Assembly: GCA_001896885.1 (NCBI GenBank)
Contig: MKRJ01000035.1
Coordinates: 1-48,618 of the forward strand
Direction of reading: 5' to 3'
DNA length: 48,618 nt
DNA from: Rhizobiales bacterium 65-79
GTDB lineage: Bacteria > Pseudomonadota > Alphaproteobacteria > Rhizobiales > Rhizobiaceae
In this document: positions 1 through 8,823 of the stretch, in pieces
How positions within the stretch are numbered: position 1 is the first letter of the stretch
Layout: the number at the start of each line of letters is the position of its first letter
Translations under genes and position numbers: made by a program
The notes under the pieces: model-generated
The model's input: only the letters and a program-made list of their open reading frames with translations
Databases searched by the model: none
Told to the model about the DNA's origin: nothing

Positions 1-1
1 T

Positions 2-1087
2 GAAACCCAAACCATACATGAAGGCGGGTCACTTCCCGGCGAAAATCCCGGGTCAGCTCTCACCGGAAATCAACAGACCTACAACAAGAATCTGCCTCTT
101 CCGATCCGATCATTGATGAAGGGCCTGATTAGACAGAACATGATCGCGTGTGGGGAGGCCGACGAACGTGTTTGTCGTCCTCGTCACAGACCCGCGGATG
201 GTATGGTTGCAATCCAGGAAGTTGCAGCCAAGTATGGTGTCGCTCGAAAAAGCCTTTCACGGTTGGCGCGGGATGGAAGTATCGCCTCGCTTTGTATTCC
301 TGCATTGGTGAAATCCCCGATTCTGGTAAACGACGCTGAAGTAGCAGAACTTGTTGCAGAGAAATCCAAGTGCATCAGCGGCACCGAAACTTCTGTGAGA
401 TTGGGGATTCCTCGCATCTCTCTCTCGTCGTTAGGTCAGGCCGATCTGCTTCGTCCCACCTCAAAGCCACGTCTTGCCAGCCGCGGGAATATCTATTTCA
501 CCCGATCTTCAGTTGAGGAATTGGAACAGCGCTGCCTAGCGGCGGCGCAAGCCGGATCGCCTCCGAAAGGAAGCGTCAGTATTCTCGCAGCTGTGGTCCG
601 TCTCCGAATGGCGTCATCCAATCCGTGGGCAGGGATCATTAGCAAAATATTCGGCGGCCAACTCACCATTTGGAGGGCAAATCATAAGGCACTCATGTAT
701 GCTTTGCGACTTGCGAACACTGGCGAATTGGAAGGCGTCTCAGACTGTCAAGATCTTGCCCTTGACGATTCTGGCAGATTGACCGTAGCCGAAGCGGCCG
801 TGTTGTTAGGTACCGATGCGAGCAAAATGGGAGAGTTGATCAAGAGAGGATTTGTTCCCGCGCGGCCGACCGTTGAAGAGTTGCGCCACTTTACGTCGAA
901 GTTTGTCCTTACAGCTGACGTTGCGTTCTTAATCCGTGAGCGTGGACGTCGTTGCAGGTGGCGTGAAATCCCTCCGTTGCTGCGGTCGGCAGGCATCGAG
1001 CCTGTCACCACACTAATTTGCAATCGGGGTTTGGTCTGGCCGCGGCTCCCGGTTATGCAGGAAATCGAGAACAGATTTCCTATGTAG
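2..1087 (+). CDS. Hypothetical protein, 5' end outside window; possibly related to the C-terminal part of TniQ
   Basis: The reading frame is open from base 2 to the TAG/TGA-free run ending in a stop at 1085-1087, so the gene probably begins before the window; an internal start (TTG at 113, ATG at 116) is possible and would give about 324 residues. The protein is made of repeated short segments resembling helix-turn-helix modules, for example VAAKYGVARKSLSRLARDG and VAEAAVLLGTDASKMGELI, separated by less regular stretches. Such modules occur in the C-terminal half of some TniQ-family transposition proteins, but no zinc-finger N-terminus is visible, so that link is weak. The DNA is visibly AT-richer with less third-position GC than everything to its right, which suggests horizontal origin. 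It ends in front of a strong terminator. No function is assigned. Confidence 0.5.
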   Translation, partial: ETQTIHEGGSLPGENPGSALTGNQQTYNKNLPLPIRSLMKGLIRQNMIACGEADERVCRPRHRPADGMVAIQEVAAKYGVARKSLSRLARDGSIASLCIPALVKSPILVNDAEVAELVAEKSKCISGTETSVRLGIPRISLSSLGQADLLRPTSKPRLASRGNIYFTRSSVEELEQRCLAAAQAGSPPKGSVSILAAVVRLRMASSNPWAGIISKIFGGQLTIWRANHKALMYALRLANTGELEGVSDCQDLALDDSGRLTVAEAAVLLGTDASKMGELIKRGFVPARPTVEELRHFTSKFVLTADVAFLIRERGRRCRWREIPPLLRSAGIEPVTTLICNRGLVWPRLPVMQEIENRFPM

Positions 1088-1395
1088 CTTTAAGGGCTTC
1101 CGTAGATGTTCTGGTACCCCTGGCGAAGAGCGGAGGTTTTAGCCAGCCATCAAATAGATTAACCCGATAGAAAATTTCATCGTGCAGTATGCCGCCTTGA
1201 TTGGCGGTTTTTTTTATTGCGCGCCCGATGAATCAGGCAGAGTTGCCGATTTTGAATCATGGTCATTTGCGGGCTTCTTGAAAATCAATAGCTTAGGCGA
1301 GTCACGCTAGTTTTGGCTGCTCAGCTTTGTGTCGGCACTCAAATTTGATTGTCGCGGGAACTCGTCTGTGAGGCCGGTCAATCCCTCCGCAAGCT
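1088..1395. other. Gene-free stretch with the terminator; otherwise nothing recognised
   Basis: About 308 bases separate the left-edge gene from the stop of the cyclophilin gene on the other strand. Apart from the terminator at 1191-1215 I see no convincing coding sequence, tRNA or inverted repeat. The segment is AT-rich up to about 1350 and then takes on the GC-rich character of the catabolic block, so it probably marks a boundary between DNA of different origin. Two TGTCG words near 1330 and 1350 do not form a credible transposon end. Confidence 0.5.
1191..1215 (+). terminator. Rho-independent terminator after the left-edge gene
   Basis: A perfect 5-bp stem (CCGCC, 1192-1196, with GGCGG, 1203-1207) with a 6-base loop is followed at once by eight T residues (1208-1215). 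A G-T wobble pair can extend the base. It lies about 105 bases past the stop of the left-edge gene and is oriented to end its transcript. Confidence 0.8.
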
Positions 1396-2010
1396 TCACG
1401 CTCTTGTTGCCGAAAAAATGGTGATGCGGCGCTTCAACCAAGGCTGTTCCTCTGCCCTTGCGTAGATTCGCTCCAGTGTTCCCCATCCATTCAGCAATCG
1501 TCCGAAGACCGAAAAGCCTTTGCCGTCCGGATGCCGGGCCCCGCCCTCGTCCAGCTCGGGCTCGTCACGCATCATGAACGAAAAGGACGGGCCGGACTGA
1601 CCTGCCGCGTGCCGTGCCATCGACAGCGCTCCCCTCTTGTGCCGCAGCCCGGTGGCAGTCGTGGTCTCGAGCGGAATATTCGGGAACGGTTGTCGATCGA
1701 ATTCGCTTGTCGGCAACCATCCAGCCTGCACGACCGCGATGCGGGGACCTGGTCGTGCCGGTTCATTATGCGGCGTCACGATCCGGAAGATCGATTGATC
1801 GTCGAAATACTTTCCCTCGACATAGGCCATGAAATTTGATGCGGTAATCGGTGCCAGTTCGGGAAATACCTCCACGAGCATGTCGCCCTCCGCAGTGGAG
1901 ATCCCGACCCGTTGAGTGCCCGATATCAGCGGCGCCGCCGCGTGACGCGCTTTTCGCTTGTGGACGGCCAACTGGATCCTGGCCATCTCCGATGGTTCTG
2001 CCTGCTCCAT
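1396..2010 (-). CDS. Cyclophilin-type peptidyl-prolyl cis-trans isomerase
   Basis: This is a 204-residue protein with the cyclophilin fold from about residue 34 to the C-terminus. Cyclophilins catalyse cis-trans isomerisation of X-Pro peptide bonds. Visible family blocks are the N-terminal strand pattern GDMLVEVFPELAPITASNF (43-61), IFRIV (74-78, Arg76 in the place of the catalytic arginine), VVQAGW (93-98) and HKRGALSMARHAAGQSGPSF (124-143). There is no signal peptide, so a cytoplasmic location is likely. About 30 extra residues precede the domain. It is the last gene of the leftward hyuA operon, 90 bases after the M24 peptidase. Its role there is not obvious; it may help a proline-containing peptide substrate or simply be a neighbour. 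The ATG at 2010 lacks a strong Shine-Dalgarno sequence. Confidence 0.85.
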   Translation of the reverse strand: MEQAEPSEMARIQLAVHKRKARHAAAPLISGTQRVGISTAEGDMLVEVFPELAPITASNFMAYVEGKYFDDQSIFRIVTPHNEPARPGPRIAVVQAGWLPTSEFDRQPFPNIPLETTTATGLRHKRGALSMARHAAGQSGPSFSFMMRDEPELDEGGARHPDGKGFSVFGRLLNGWGTLERIYARAEEQPWLKRRITIFSATRA

Positions 2011-2100
2011 AAACTATTCCCGGTGCGAGGTTGATTGGCGGGTTTATGGCTGGGTACGCCGTCAAGGCGCTGCTGCGACAAGGGTCGAACTCTCTATCCG

Positions 2101-3261
2101 TCAGCCGAGCACGACGGGATCGCGCGGGAAAGAGGTGAGAGATTCCGCGCCCGATTCCGTGACGAGCATGTCGTCCTCGATCCGGATTCCGATGCGGTGG
2201 GGCATATACAGGCCCGGCTCGATCGTGAAGACGTTGCCTGCCTGGAGCGCCCGCGCCACGCCACGCTGGATGTAGGGATCCTCGTGGATCTCCAGCCCCA
2301 GTCCGTGTCCGGTTCTGTGCCGCACCTGGTCGGCATAGGCGGAGCCCTTCAGGAACCCGGTCACGATCTCGTCAAGCGTGCCGGCGGCCAGACCGGGCCG
2401 GGCGCTGCGGCGTCCGAGCTCGTTTGCCTCCTGCACGACGCGATAGAGGTCGAGGTCGGCCGCCGCCGCATCCCCCACGAAGAAGGTGCGGGTGATGTCG
2501 GCGCGATATCCTTCCCAGGCCAGTCCGAAATCGAACAGCAACACGTCTCCGCGCTGCAACCTGTAGTCGCCGGCCTTCGCGTGAGACATCGCCGAGTTCG
2601 GCCCGCCCGCGACGGTTGGAGGGAATGCCAGGCCTTCGCTTCCGGTCGCCATGGATTCCATCAGCAATCTCGTCTGGATCTCGCGCTCGCTCATGTCGAC
2701 GCGCACATGACGGATCGTCTCGGCGAGGGCGGCCTCGGTCAGCGCGATCGCGCGGCGCAGCGCCGCGATCTCGTCCGGATCCTTGGCCAGCCGGATCGTA
2801 GAGATTTCCTCATGCGCGTCGATGACGGCCGCGCCGGGGACGCAGGCTTCCAGCGCCATGAGTTCGAAGGCGCGCATCAACTGGCCCTCGACGCCGACGC
2901 GCCGACCGGACCAGTCGCCGGCGAACATGCGGCGGAATGCGGGTCCATATCCCTCGGCATCCGTCCAGAGCGCGACATCGGCTTCGATCGAGAGCTTTTG
3001 CCAACTTGGTTCCTCGAGCCCGGGAACGATGGCGAACGCGTCGCCGTCCGCCGTCACGACGAGCAGCGTCGGCCGTTCCCGGAGCGGAAACACGCCGCCC
3101 GTGAGGAAACGAAAATTGGCGCCCGGAACGAGGACGACGGCATCGAGTTCACTTGCCGCCATCGCGGCCAGCAGCTTTTTGCGCCGATCATGTTTCAAGA
3201 CGCTGGCTCCGGCTGTCTGTGCGGTGTCATCGCGTCCGGCCTCAATTCCGGTTGCCGACAT
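2101..3261 (-). CDS. M24-family metallopeptidase (Xaa-Pro aminopeptidase / creatinase-like)
   Basis: A 386-residue protein with the two-domain layout of prolidase, aminopeptidase P and creatinase: an N-terminal domain (about 25-155) and a pita-bread catalytic domain (about 160-380). All five expected metal ligands are present: Asp244 and Asp255 (FDFGLAWEGYRADITRTF), His319 (GHGLGLEIHE), Glu348 (FTIEPGLY) and Glu362 (RIEDDML). His227 and His326 sit where substrate-binding histidines are found. It is therefore likely an active dinuclear-metal hydrolase that cleaves X-Pro or another amide or ureido bond. It overlaps the preceding ABC ATPase gene by 20 bases, so it is translationally linked to the importer and hyuAB. 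This favours a catabolic role, perhaps opening an N-carbamoyl or dipeptide product. The exact substrate cannot be read from sequence. Confidence 0.88.
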   Translation of the reverse strand: MSATGIEAGRDDTAQTAGASVLKHDRRKKLLAAMAASELDAVVLVPGANFRFLTGGVFPLRERPTLLVVTADGDAFAIVPGLEEPSWQKLSIEADVALWTDAEGYGPAFRRMFAGDWSGRRVGVEGQLMRAFELMALEACVPGAAVIDAHEEISTIRLAKDPDEIAALRRAIALTEAALAETIRHVRVDMSEREIQTRLLMESMATGSEGLAFPPTVAGGPNSAMSHAKAGDYRLQRGDVLLFDFGLAWEGYRADITRTFFVGDAAAADLDLYRVVQEANELGRRSARPGLAAGTLDEIVTGFLKGSAYADQVRHRTGHGLGLEIHEDPYIQRGVARALQAGNVFTIEPGLYMPHRIGIRIEDDMLVTESGAESLTSFPRDPVVLG

Positions 3262-4366
3262 GGTGGACGCTCTCGTCGACGCCGGCGAGAAGCACGCCGT
3301 GCTCGGCCCGCCACCATATGCCGACCTCGTCTCCCTCGGCGATGCCTTCGAACGACGCCGCCGTCTGGGCCGCGAGGAATGTCCCGATTTCGGAGCAGGC
3401 GACGGTGAGCCGATACGACGAGCCGAGAAAGGTCACGTCGATGACATGCCCGACCAGATGGTTCGCCCCGGGATCGGTATGCTGCTGGCGGGTCCTTGCA
3501 AGCTGTACGAACTCGGGGCGTACGAGAAGCGTGGCTGCGGCACCGGCTGCCAGGCCCGGCTGCCCGGCGATCCGGAACGTGCGTGACGACGAGGACAGTC
3601 CGCCATCGTCGGCGACGACGCCCCTGATCAGGTTGGAGTCCCCAAGAAAAGCCGCCACGAAAGGCGTCCGAGGCGTGGTCCACAGTTCCTGCGGCGTGCC
3701 GATCTGCTCGATGCGCCCGCGGTTGAAGACGGCGACCCGATCCGACAGCGCCAATGCCTCTCCCTGGTCATGCGTGACGAAGATCACCGTCAATCCGAGT
3801 TCGCGGTGCAGCCTCTTGATCTCCGATTGCAGCCATTCGCGCAGCTTGCGGTCGAGCGCACCCAGCGGCTCGTCCATCAGCAGTACCCTCGGCTCGAAGA
3901 CGATTGCCCGGGCGAGCGCGACCCGCTGCTGCTGACCGCCGGAAAGCTGGTCGGGATAGCGTTTTTCGAAGCCGTCCAGCTTCACCAGCTCAAAGGCGCG
4001 GCGCACGCTTTCGGCTATGTCGCCGGCGCTGCGTCTGCGCTCGCGCAGCGGGAAGGCGACATTCTCCTCCGCCGTCATGTGCGGGAACAGCGCGTAACTC
4101 TGGAACACCATCCCCATGTCGCGCTTGTGGGGCGGAAGCGCCTGGATCGTCCTGCCGTCGACTTCGATGTCTCCGGCCGTCGGCTGGATGAAGCCCGCAA
4201 CCATGTTAAGCGTCGTGGTCTTGCCACTGCCGCTCGGGCCCAGCAGCGTCACGAACTCCCCGGCTGCGATGTCGAGGTCCACGTCGCGGACCGCGTCGAA
4301 ATCGCCGAAGCGGCGCGTCACGCCCGCCAGCCGCACGTGCGCGCCGCGTTCAGCCGCGTGCCGCAT
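3242..4366 (-). CDS. ABC transporter ATP-binding protein, PotA/spermidine-putrescine type
   Basis: This is the nucleotide-binding subunit of an importer. Walker A is GPSGSGKTT (43-51), followed by the Q-loop in VFQSYALFPHMTAEENV, the signature LSGGQQQRVALARA, Walker B VLLMDEPLGALD and the H-loop THD. The C-terminal third looks like the TOBE-type regulatory region of PotA-like ATPases. I chose ATG at 4366 because AGGTGG lies five bases upstream; a GTG at 4375 is the alternative and would add three residues. The start overlaps the permease gene by 17 bases and the end overlaps the M24 peptidase by 20, so these genes form one operon with the binding protein and hyuAB. It energises uptake of a small nitrogenous solute, identity unknown. 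Confidence 0.92.
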   Translation of the reverse strand: MRHAAERGAHVRLAGVTRRFGDFDAVRDVDLDIAAGEFVTLLGPSGSGKTTTLNMVAGFIQPTAGDIEVDGRTIQALPPHKRDMGMVFQSYALFPHMTAEENVAFPLRERRRSAGDIAESVRRAFELVKLDGFEKRYPDQLSGGQQQRVALARAIVFEPRVLLMDEPLGALDRKLREWLQSEIKRLHRELGLTVIFVTHDQGEALALSDRVAVFNRGRIEQIGTPQELWTTPRTPFVAAFLGDSNLIRGVVADDGGLSSSSRTFRIAGQPGLAAGAAATLLVRPEFVQLARTRQQHTDPGANHLVGHVIDVTFLGSSYRLTVACSEIGTFLAAQTAASFEGIAEGDEVGIWWRAEHGVLLAGVDESVHHVGNRN

Positions 4367-6017
4367 GTCGGCCACCTGTCGCGAAGAGGGAGACGGTTAT
4401 CGTGACGGTCGCGACCAGGAAGATCAGCGTCGAGGCGGCCGCGATCGTCGGGTCTATCTGATCCTGGATGCTGGAGAACATTTTCACGGGCAATGTCCGG
4501 AGGAAGGGGCTTTGGAGAAACAGCGAGATGATCACTTCGTCGAAAGAGGTCACGAAGGCAAAGACCGCCGCGGTCAGAATGCTGGGCAGCATCAGCGGGG
4601 CGGTCACGCCCAGAATCTGGCGGAAGCGGTTCGCTCCGAGACTTGCCGCGGCCAGTTCCAGCCGCTCGTCGAGCATCTGAAGCCCTGCCGTCATCGTGAT
4701 GACGACGAGGGGAATGGCGAGCGCGGTGTGGGCGATGACGAACCCCGAAACCTTCCCCACCAGGCCGAGCACAAGGAAGAAAGCAAAGACCGCGACGGCC
4801 AGGACGACATGAGGAACCACGCGGGGGATCAGCATCACCATCAGCATCGGGGTGGTGAAGCGCGAGCGGGAACGCACGATGCCCAGCGCGGCCAGGCTAC
4901 CGAGAATCGTCGCGATAATCGCGCTCATGAGGGCAATCTTCAGGGACGCCAGAAGGGAACCGATCCACTCGCCATCGGTGAAGAAGTGCTCGTACCAGCG
5001 GACCGACCAGGCCTTCGGCGGGAAGACGAACGACGCCTCCGCGGTGAAGCTGAGCGGAACCAGGATGATCGCCGGAGCGACGAGGATAGCGGCGACGAAC
5101 AGCGCTATGATCCCGAGGCCCAGGGGTCGCCGGCCCGTAAGCGTCGGATGACCGTTGGAGGACGACAATGAAATCGTTCCGGTGTGGGAGCTTCCGCGCG
5201 TCAGCGACGATGTCGCGGCCAGGACGAGGAGGGTGGCCGCCAGGAGGATCACCGCCATCGCGGCCCCGAGCCCGAAGTTGAGCAGGGAGGACACCTGATC
5301 GAAGATCAGTTGCGACAGGAGCTGCTGCTGCGGTGAGCCCAGCATCTGCGGAACGAGATAGAAGCCGAGGGACGATACGAAGACGATCACCGATCCGGCC
5401 AGGATTCCCGGCCGGGACAGAGGCAGGTAGACCTTGCGAAAAGCGCCGGACGGGGTGGCGCCGAGACTGCATGCCGCCACCATGAGCCGGCGGTCGATCC
5501 TGCCCATCGTCGAATAGAGCGGCAGTATCATCAGCGGCAGCATCACCTGGACCATGCCGATAAGCGTGCCGGTAAGGTTGCCGAGTAGTTCGAACGGTCC
5601 GAGACCGACAAGCGCCAGGGCGCGATTGATCAGGCCGCTCGGCTGGAGCAGCACCATCCAGCCGAAAATGCGCACGATCGCGCTCGTCCAGAACGGCACC
5701 AGCACGGCGACGGTCAGAAGCATCCGCGTGCGCCGTCCGACCAGCGTCATCAGATAGGCATAGGGATAGCCCAGGAGCAGGCAGACAAGCGTGACGAGCG
5801 CCGCCGTCCAGATCGTCCGCCAGAGTATCCTCAGATAGGTCGCGCTCGCGAAGAACTCCGCGTAATTGCCGAGCCCTGCCTTGGGCTCGGCAACGCTCGT
5901 CCAGAAGGTGAGCAGCAGCGGAATGATCATCGCGCCGGCAAGCAACAATCCGGCCGGCAAGGCGAATAGGAGCCATGCCGGTCGGGAACTGCCCTGCTTG
6001 CTGGAGCCGTCAGCCAC
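4350..6017 (-). CDS. ABC transporter permease, PotB-PotC-like domains fused
   Basis: The 555-residue protein contains two complete inner-membrane permease halves. The first half (about 15-275) has several hydrophobic spans and an EAA-type loop reading AACSLGATPSGAFRKVYLPL. The second (about 300-550) has its own loop reading LAAASLGANRFRQILGVTAP. Most PotABCD-type importers encode these halves as separate proteins of about 280 residues, so this is a fusion that supplies the whole translocation channel. GTG at 6017 is used, with GGAGG nine bases upstream. The gene lies 48 bases after the binding-protein gene and overlaps the ATPase gene, which completes the transporter. The substrate is presumably what HyuAB and the M24 enzyme process. 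Confidence 0.9.
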   Translation of the reverse strand: MADGSSKQGSSRPAWLLFALPAGLLLAGAMIIPLLLTFWTSVAEPKAGLGNYAEFFASATYLRILWRTIWTAALVTLVCLLLGYPYAYLMTLVGRRTRMLLTVAVLVPFWTSAIVRIFGWMVLLQPSGLINRALALVGLGPFELLGNLTGTLIGMVQVMLPLMILPLYSTMGRIDRRLMVAACSLGATPSGAFRKVYLPLSRPGILAGSVIVFVSSLGFYLVPQMLGSPQQQLLSQLIFDQVSSLLNFGLGAAMAVILLAATLLVLAATSSLTRGSSHTGTISLSSSNGHPTLTGRRPLGLGIIALFVAAILVAPAIILVPLSFTAEASFVFPPKAWSVRWYEHFFTDGEWIGSLLASLKIALMSAIIATILGSLAALGIVRSRSRFTTPMLMVMLIPRVVPHVVLAVAVFAFFLVLGLVGKVSGFVIAHTALAIPLVVITMTAGLQMLDERLELAAASLGANRFRQILGVTAPLMLPSILTAAVFAFVTSFDEVIISLFLQSPFLRTLPVKMFSSIQDQIDPTIAAASTLIFLVATVTITVSLFATGGRHAARG

Positions 6018-6065
6018 CCTGTTCCACCTCCGGAAGCGCCGTTGCCTGTCGTCGAGCCGTCTCTG

Positions 6066-7112
6066 CTAACGGGTCGCCCAGTCGGTCCACTTCTTGGCCA
6101 TCTCGTCCTGATGTTCCAGGCGCCAGGACGGGTTGATCGTGGCGGCACCGGGAGAGTCCAGCCCCTTGCCGACATAGTTCGCTTCGAGGATCGGGTTGGC
6201 GAACTCCTTGGGCTCGACGCCGATCCGGGTCGGGCCTTCAGGATAACTGGACACGAGCCGCGTCTGAGACTCCGCCGACGTGGCGAACTTGATGAACTCG
6301 ATCGCCTCCGCCTTGTTCGGTGCGCCCTTGGGCACCATGTACTGATTGAAGAGATAGATCGGGCTGCCCGTGAAAGCCTGGTATTCGGCTCCCTTGATGA
6401 TCGCCTGGGTCGCTGCCGGTCCCCAGCCCGAGACCAGGGGCACCGAACCCTCCTGCATCAGCTGAACGAGCTGTGCCGGGGTCGACCAGAACTGAAGGTC
6501 GCCGCGGATCGAACTCCATTTCGCCAGCGCTTTGTCGAAGTCGAGCGGGTAGAGATCCTTCGGCGAGACGCCGTCGGCCAGCAGCGCCTGCTCGTAGTTG
6601 GTGCCGAGACCAGAATTCCAGACGGCCCGCTTGCCGGGGAATTTCGTCGTGTCGAAGAAATCGGCCCAGCTCTTCGGCGGATTCTGTGGGAAGGCTGACT
6701 TCTTGTAGAAGAAGGTATGGATGAAGGTCGCCGCCGGCACCCCGCACTCGGACACGACATATTGGGGCTGGAAGACGCTGACGTCGATGTCTGCGCGGAT
6801 GTTCTCAAGCGACTTGCCGCAATTGACGACCACCTGTTCCGGGTTCCATTGGACCACGTCGACATTGGTCTGCCCGACGCGGACCATCGTCTGGATCTTG
6901 GCCATGTCCACCGGCGATACGGTCACGACCTTGATGCCGGTGGCTTTCTCGAAGGGCTCGATGAAGGCGGCCCGTTCCGCCTCGAGCAGGACTCCGCCCG
7001 AATTCATGTAGACAAGCGTCCGCTGCTGCGCGCTGGCTGCGGTGCCGGCGACCAGCATCGCCAGTCCGGCGACGATACCGGCGGCGTTTGTCGAAAACCA
7101 CGCGTTTTTCAT
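6066..7112 (-). CDS. Periplasmic solute-binding protein, PotD-like (extracellular family 1)
   Basis: A 348-residue binding protein. A typical Sec signal peptide occupies residues 1 to about 29 (MKNAWFSTNAAGIVAGLAM, then a small-residue cleavage region ending ASA before QQR). The mature part, with LVYMNSGGV at its start and the WADFFDTTKFPGKRAVWN block, matches the spermidine/putrescine-type family. I place the start at the ATG at 7112 because GGAG lies eight bases upstream; an in-frame ATG at 7148 would run into the hyuB coding region and would spoil the signal peptide. It follows hyuB by one base. It captures the substrate in the periplasm and passes it to the fused permease. Confidence 0.92.
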   Translation of the reverse strand: MKNAWFSTNAAGIVAGLAMLVAGTAASAQQRTLVYMNSGGVLLEAERAAFIEPFEKATGIKVVTVSPVDMAKIQTMVRVGQTNVDVVQWNPEQVVVNCGKSLENIRADIDVSVFQPQYVVSECGVPAATFIHTFFYKKSAFPQNPPKSWADFFDTTKFPGKRAVWNSGLGTNYEQALLADGVSPKDLYPLDFDKALAKWSSIRGDLQFWSTPAQLVQLMQEGSVPLVSGWGPAATQAIIKGAEYQAFTGSPIYLFNQYMVPKGAPNKAEAIEFIKFATSAESQTRLVSSYPEGPTRIGVEPKEFANPILEANYVGKGLDSPGAATINPSWRLEHQDEMAKKWTDWATR

Positions 7113-7113
7113 A

Positions 7114-8823
7114 TCAGTTCTCCAATCCTGACTTTTTGTGTTCCCCATAGCCGTAGTCGCGGGCCGCGCCGTCGAGAGTCACCAGCCCGGCGGCGATATC
7201 CTGCTCGATGCGCTTCGGGTCGCGTTCCAGGGGGTTTCCGAAACCTCCGCCGCCCGGTATCGCGACCGTGACGATCTGATCCTTGAGCACCGTCTGGGAG
7301 CGGCGCCTGTGCGCCCGCGTGCCGTCGATCCACATTCCGCCGCCGCTGCCGGCCTTGCCGCCGAACAGACCGAACGGAGGATGGTCGACGCGATCGTTCG
7401 TGCCGGGCACGAAGTCGATCGGCACATCGCTCAGGATGCGGACCGATATCTCCTGGCCGAGCCCGCCCCGGTAGCGGCCGGCACCGCCCGAATCGGGCAG
7501 GATGCGCTTGTGCTCGAACAGAACGGGCGTGCGCGCCTCCATGATCTCGACCGGGATAGACGAGCAGTTGACCGGCATGGACAGCGTCGAGCGGCCGTCC
7601 GCGCATCCGAGCGCGCCGGTTCCACCGTTGAAGAAATACGCTTCCGCATACGAGCGGTTCACCTGCGGAGGACCGCCGTTGCGGTAGACCGAAGGCACTT
7701 CGTGATAGACACCGCGGAAGCGGATCGCCCAGATGCCGCCGAAATGCGCATGCAGCCGGCCAGACGGCACATAATCCGGCTCGAGACCCGCCAGAGCGGA
7801 GAACAGGGCTCCGAAGATGTTCTGCACGACCGTGACGCGGATCATGGTGGCGGCAGGGCGCCGCGGGTTGAGCACGCATCCCTCGGGAGCCGTTACCGAG
7901 AACGGTGCGATAGCGCCCTCGACGACCGGCACGTCGGGAGCGAACAGCAGGCGTAGCGCGTACATCGTCTCGGCGCGCGTCAGGTTGAAAGGGGCATTGA
8001 TGCCCCAGCGCACCTGCGGCGCGGTGCCGGCGTAGTCGACGTCGATCCGGTCGCCCGAAATCGTGACCCGCGCAGCGATCCGCAAGGGCTTGTCGACGCC
8101 GTCGGAATACGCTTCCCCCTCATAGACGCCGTCGGGCACCGAGCGGATGCGTTCGCGCACGGCGCGCTCGGCTCTCGTCTGCAGTTCCTCGCTCAGGTCG
8201 TCGAGGTCGTCGAGGCCGTATTCGACGAGTATCTCGCCAAGGCGCCGCTCGGTCAGCGCGTTGGCGATGTAGAGCGCCTGGATGTCGCCGGCCACCTGGT
8301 CCGGCAGGCGGCTGTTCGACTGGATGAACCTCATCGCCACCCTGTCGGGATTTCCCCCCCTGAAGAGCAGGGTCGGAGGAATGAGCAGGCCCTCCTCGAA
8401 CATATCCGAGGATTCCGCTGAAACGCGCCCGCCGATGTCTGAGACATGCGCTACGTTGGCCGCGTATCCGACGATCCGATTCCGGAAGAAGATCGGTCGT
8501 ATGGCGACGATATCGGGCAGGTGGCCCGCCCCGATCCAGGGATCGTTGGTGACGATCGTGTCGCCCGGCATGAGCGTGTCCGCGGGAAAGTGGCCGAGCA
8601 GCGTCTTCAGCGCGGTGCCGAGCACGCCGATGAAGGCGCCGAGCGCTCGCGGGGTCTGGGCAAGCAGCCGCCCCTGCGCGTCGAGGATCGCCGCCGAAAA
8701 GTCCGACGCCTCGGCGATCGTCGAGGAATAGGCCGTGCGGACGATGACGGCCTCCGCCTCCTGGGCAATGCTGACGAGGCGCTGGCGCACCATCTCCAGC
8801 ATGATGGGGTCGACGCGGCTCAT
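7114..8823 (-). CDS. hyuB: Hydantoinase/oxoprolinase family protein, subunit B
   Basis: This 569-residue protein is full length for HyuB. Family landmarks include the N-terminal block VDPIMLEMVRQRLVSIAQEA, the VRTAYSSTIAEASDFSAAI region and the C-terminal glycine-rich GGGGFGNPLERDP segment. HyuB works with HyuA as a heteromer that opens five-membered cyclic amides such as hydantoins or 5-oxoproline, usually at the cost of ATP; related pairs act as acetone or acetophenone carboxylases. Which reaction applies cannot be told by eye. The ATG at 8823 overlaps the TGA of hyuA by four bases (ATGA), typical of subunits made in fixed ratio. The importer genes follow directly. Confidence 0.92.
   Translation of the reverse strand: MSRVDPIMLEMVRQRLVSIAQEAEAVIVRTAYSSTIAEASDFSAAILDAQGRLLAQTPRALGAFIGVLGTALKTLLGHFPADTLMPGDTIVTNDPWIGAGHLPDIVAIRPIFFRNRIVGYAANVAHVSDIGGRVSAESSDMFEEGLLIPPTLLFRGGNPDRVAMRFIQSNSRLPDQVAGDIQALYIANALTERRLGEILVEYGLDDLDDLSEELQTRAERAVRERIRSVPDGVYEGEAYSDGVDKPLRIAARVTISGDRIDVDYAGTAPQVRWGINAPFNLTRAETMYALRLLFAPDVPVVEGAIAPFSVTAPEGCVLNPRRPAATMIRVTVVQNIFGALFSALAGLEPDYVPSGRLHAHFGGIWAIRFRGVYHEVPSVYRNGGPPQVNRSYAEAYFFNGGTGALGCADGRSTLSMPVNCSSIPVEIMEARTPVLFEHKRILPDSGGAGRYRGGLGQEISVRILSDVPIDFVPGTNDRVDHPPFGLFGGKAGSGGGMWIDGTRAHRRRSQTVLKDQIVTVAIPGGGGFGNPLERDPKRIEQDIAAGLVTLDGAARDYGYGEHKKSGLEN

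Noticed and set aside
1330-1356. Two TGTCG words resembling the terminal repeats of TniA-type transposons
   Set aside because: The orientation is wrong for the right end of an element that carries the left-edge gene, no matching CGACA end is seen, and no target duplication can be shown.
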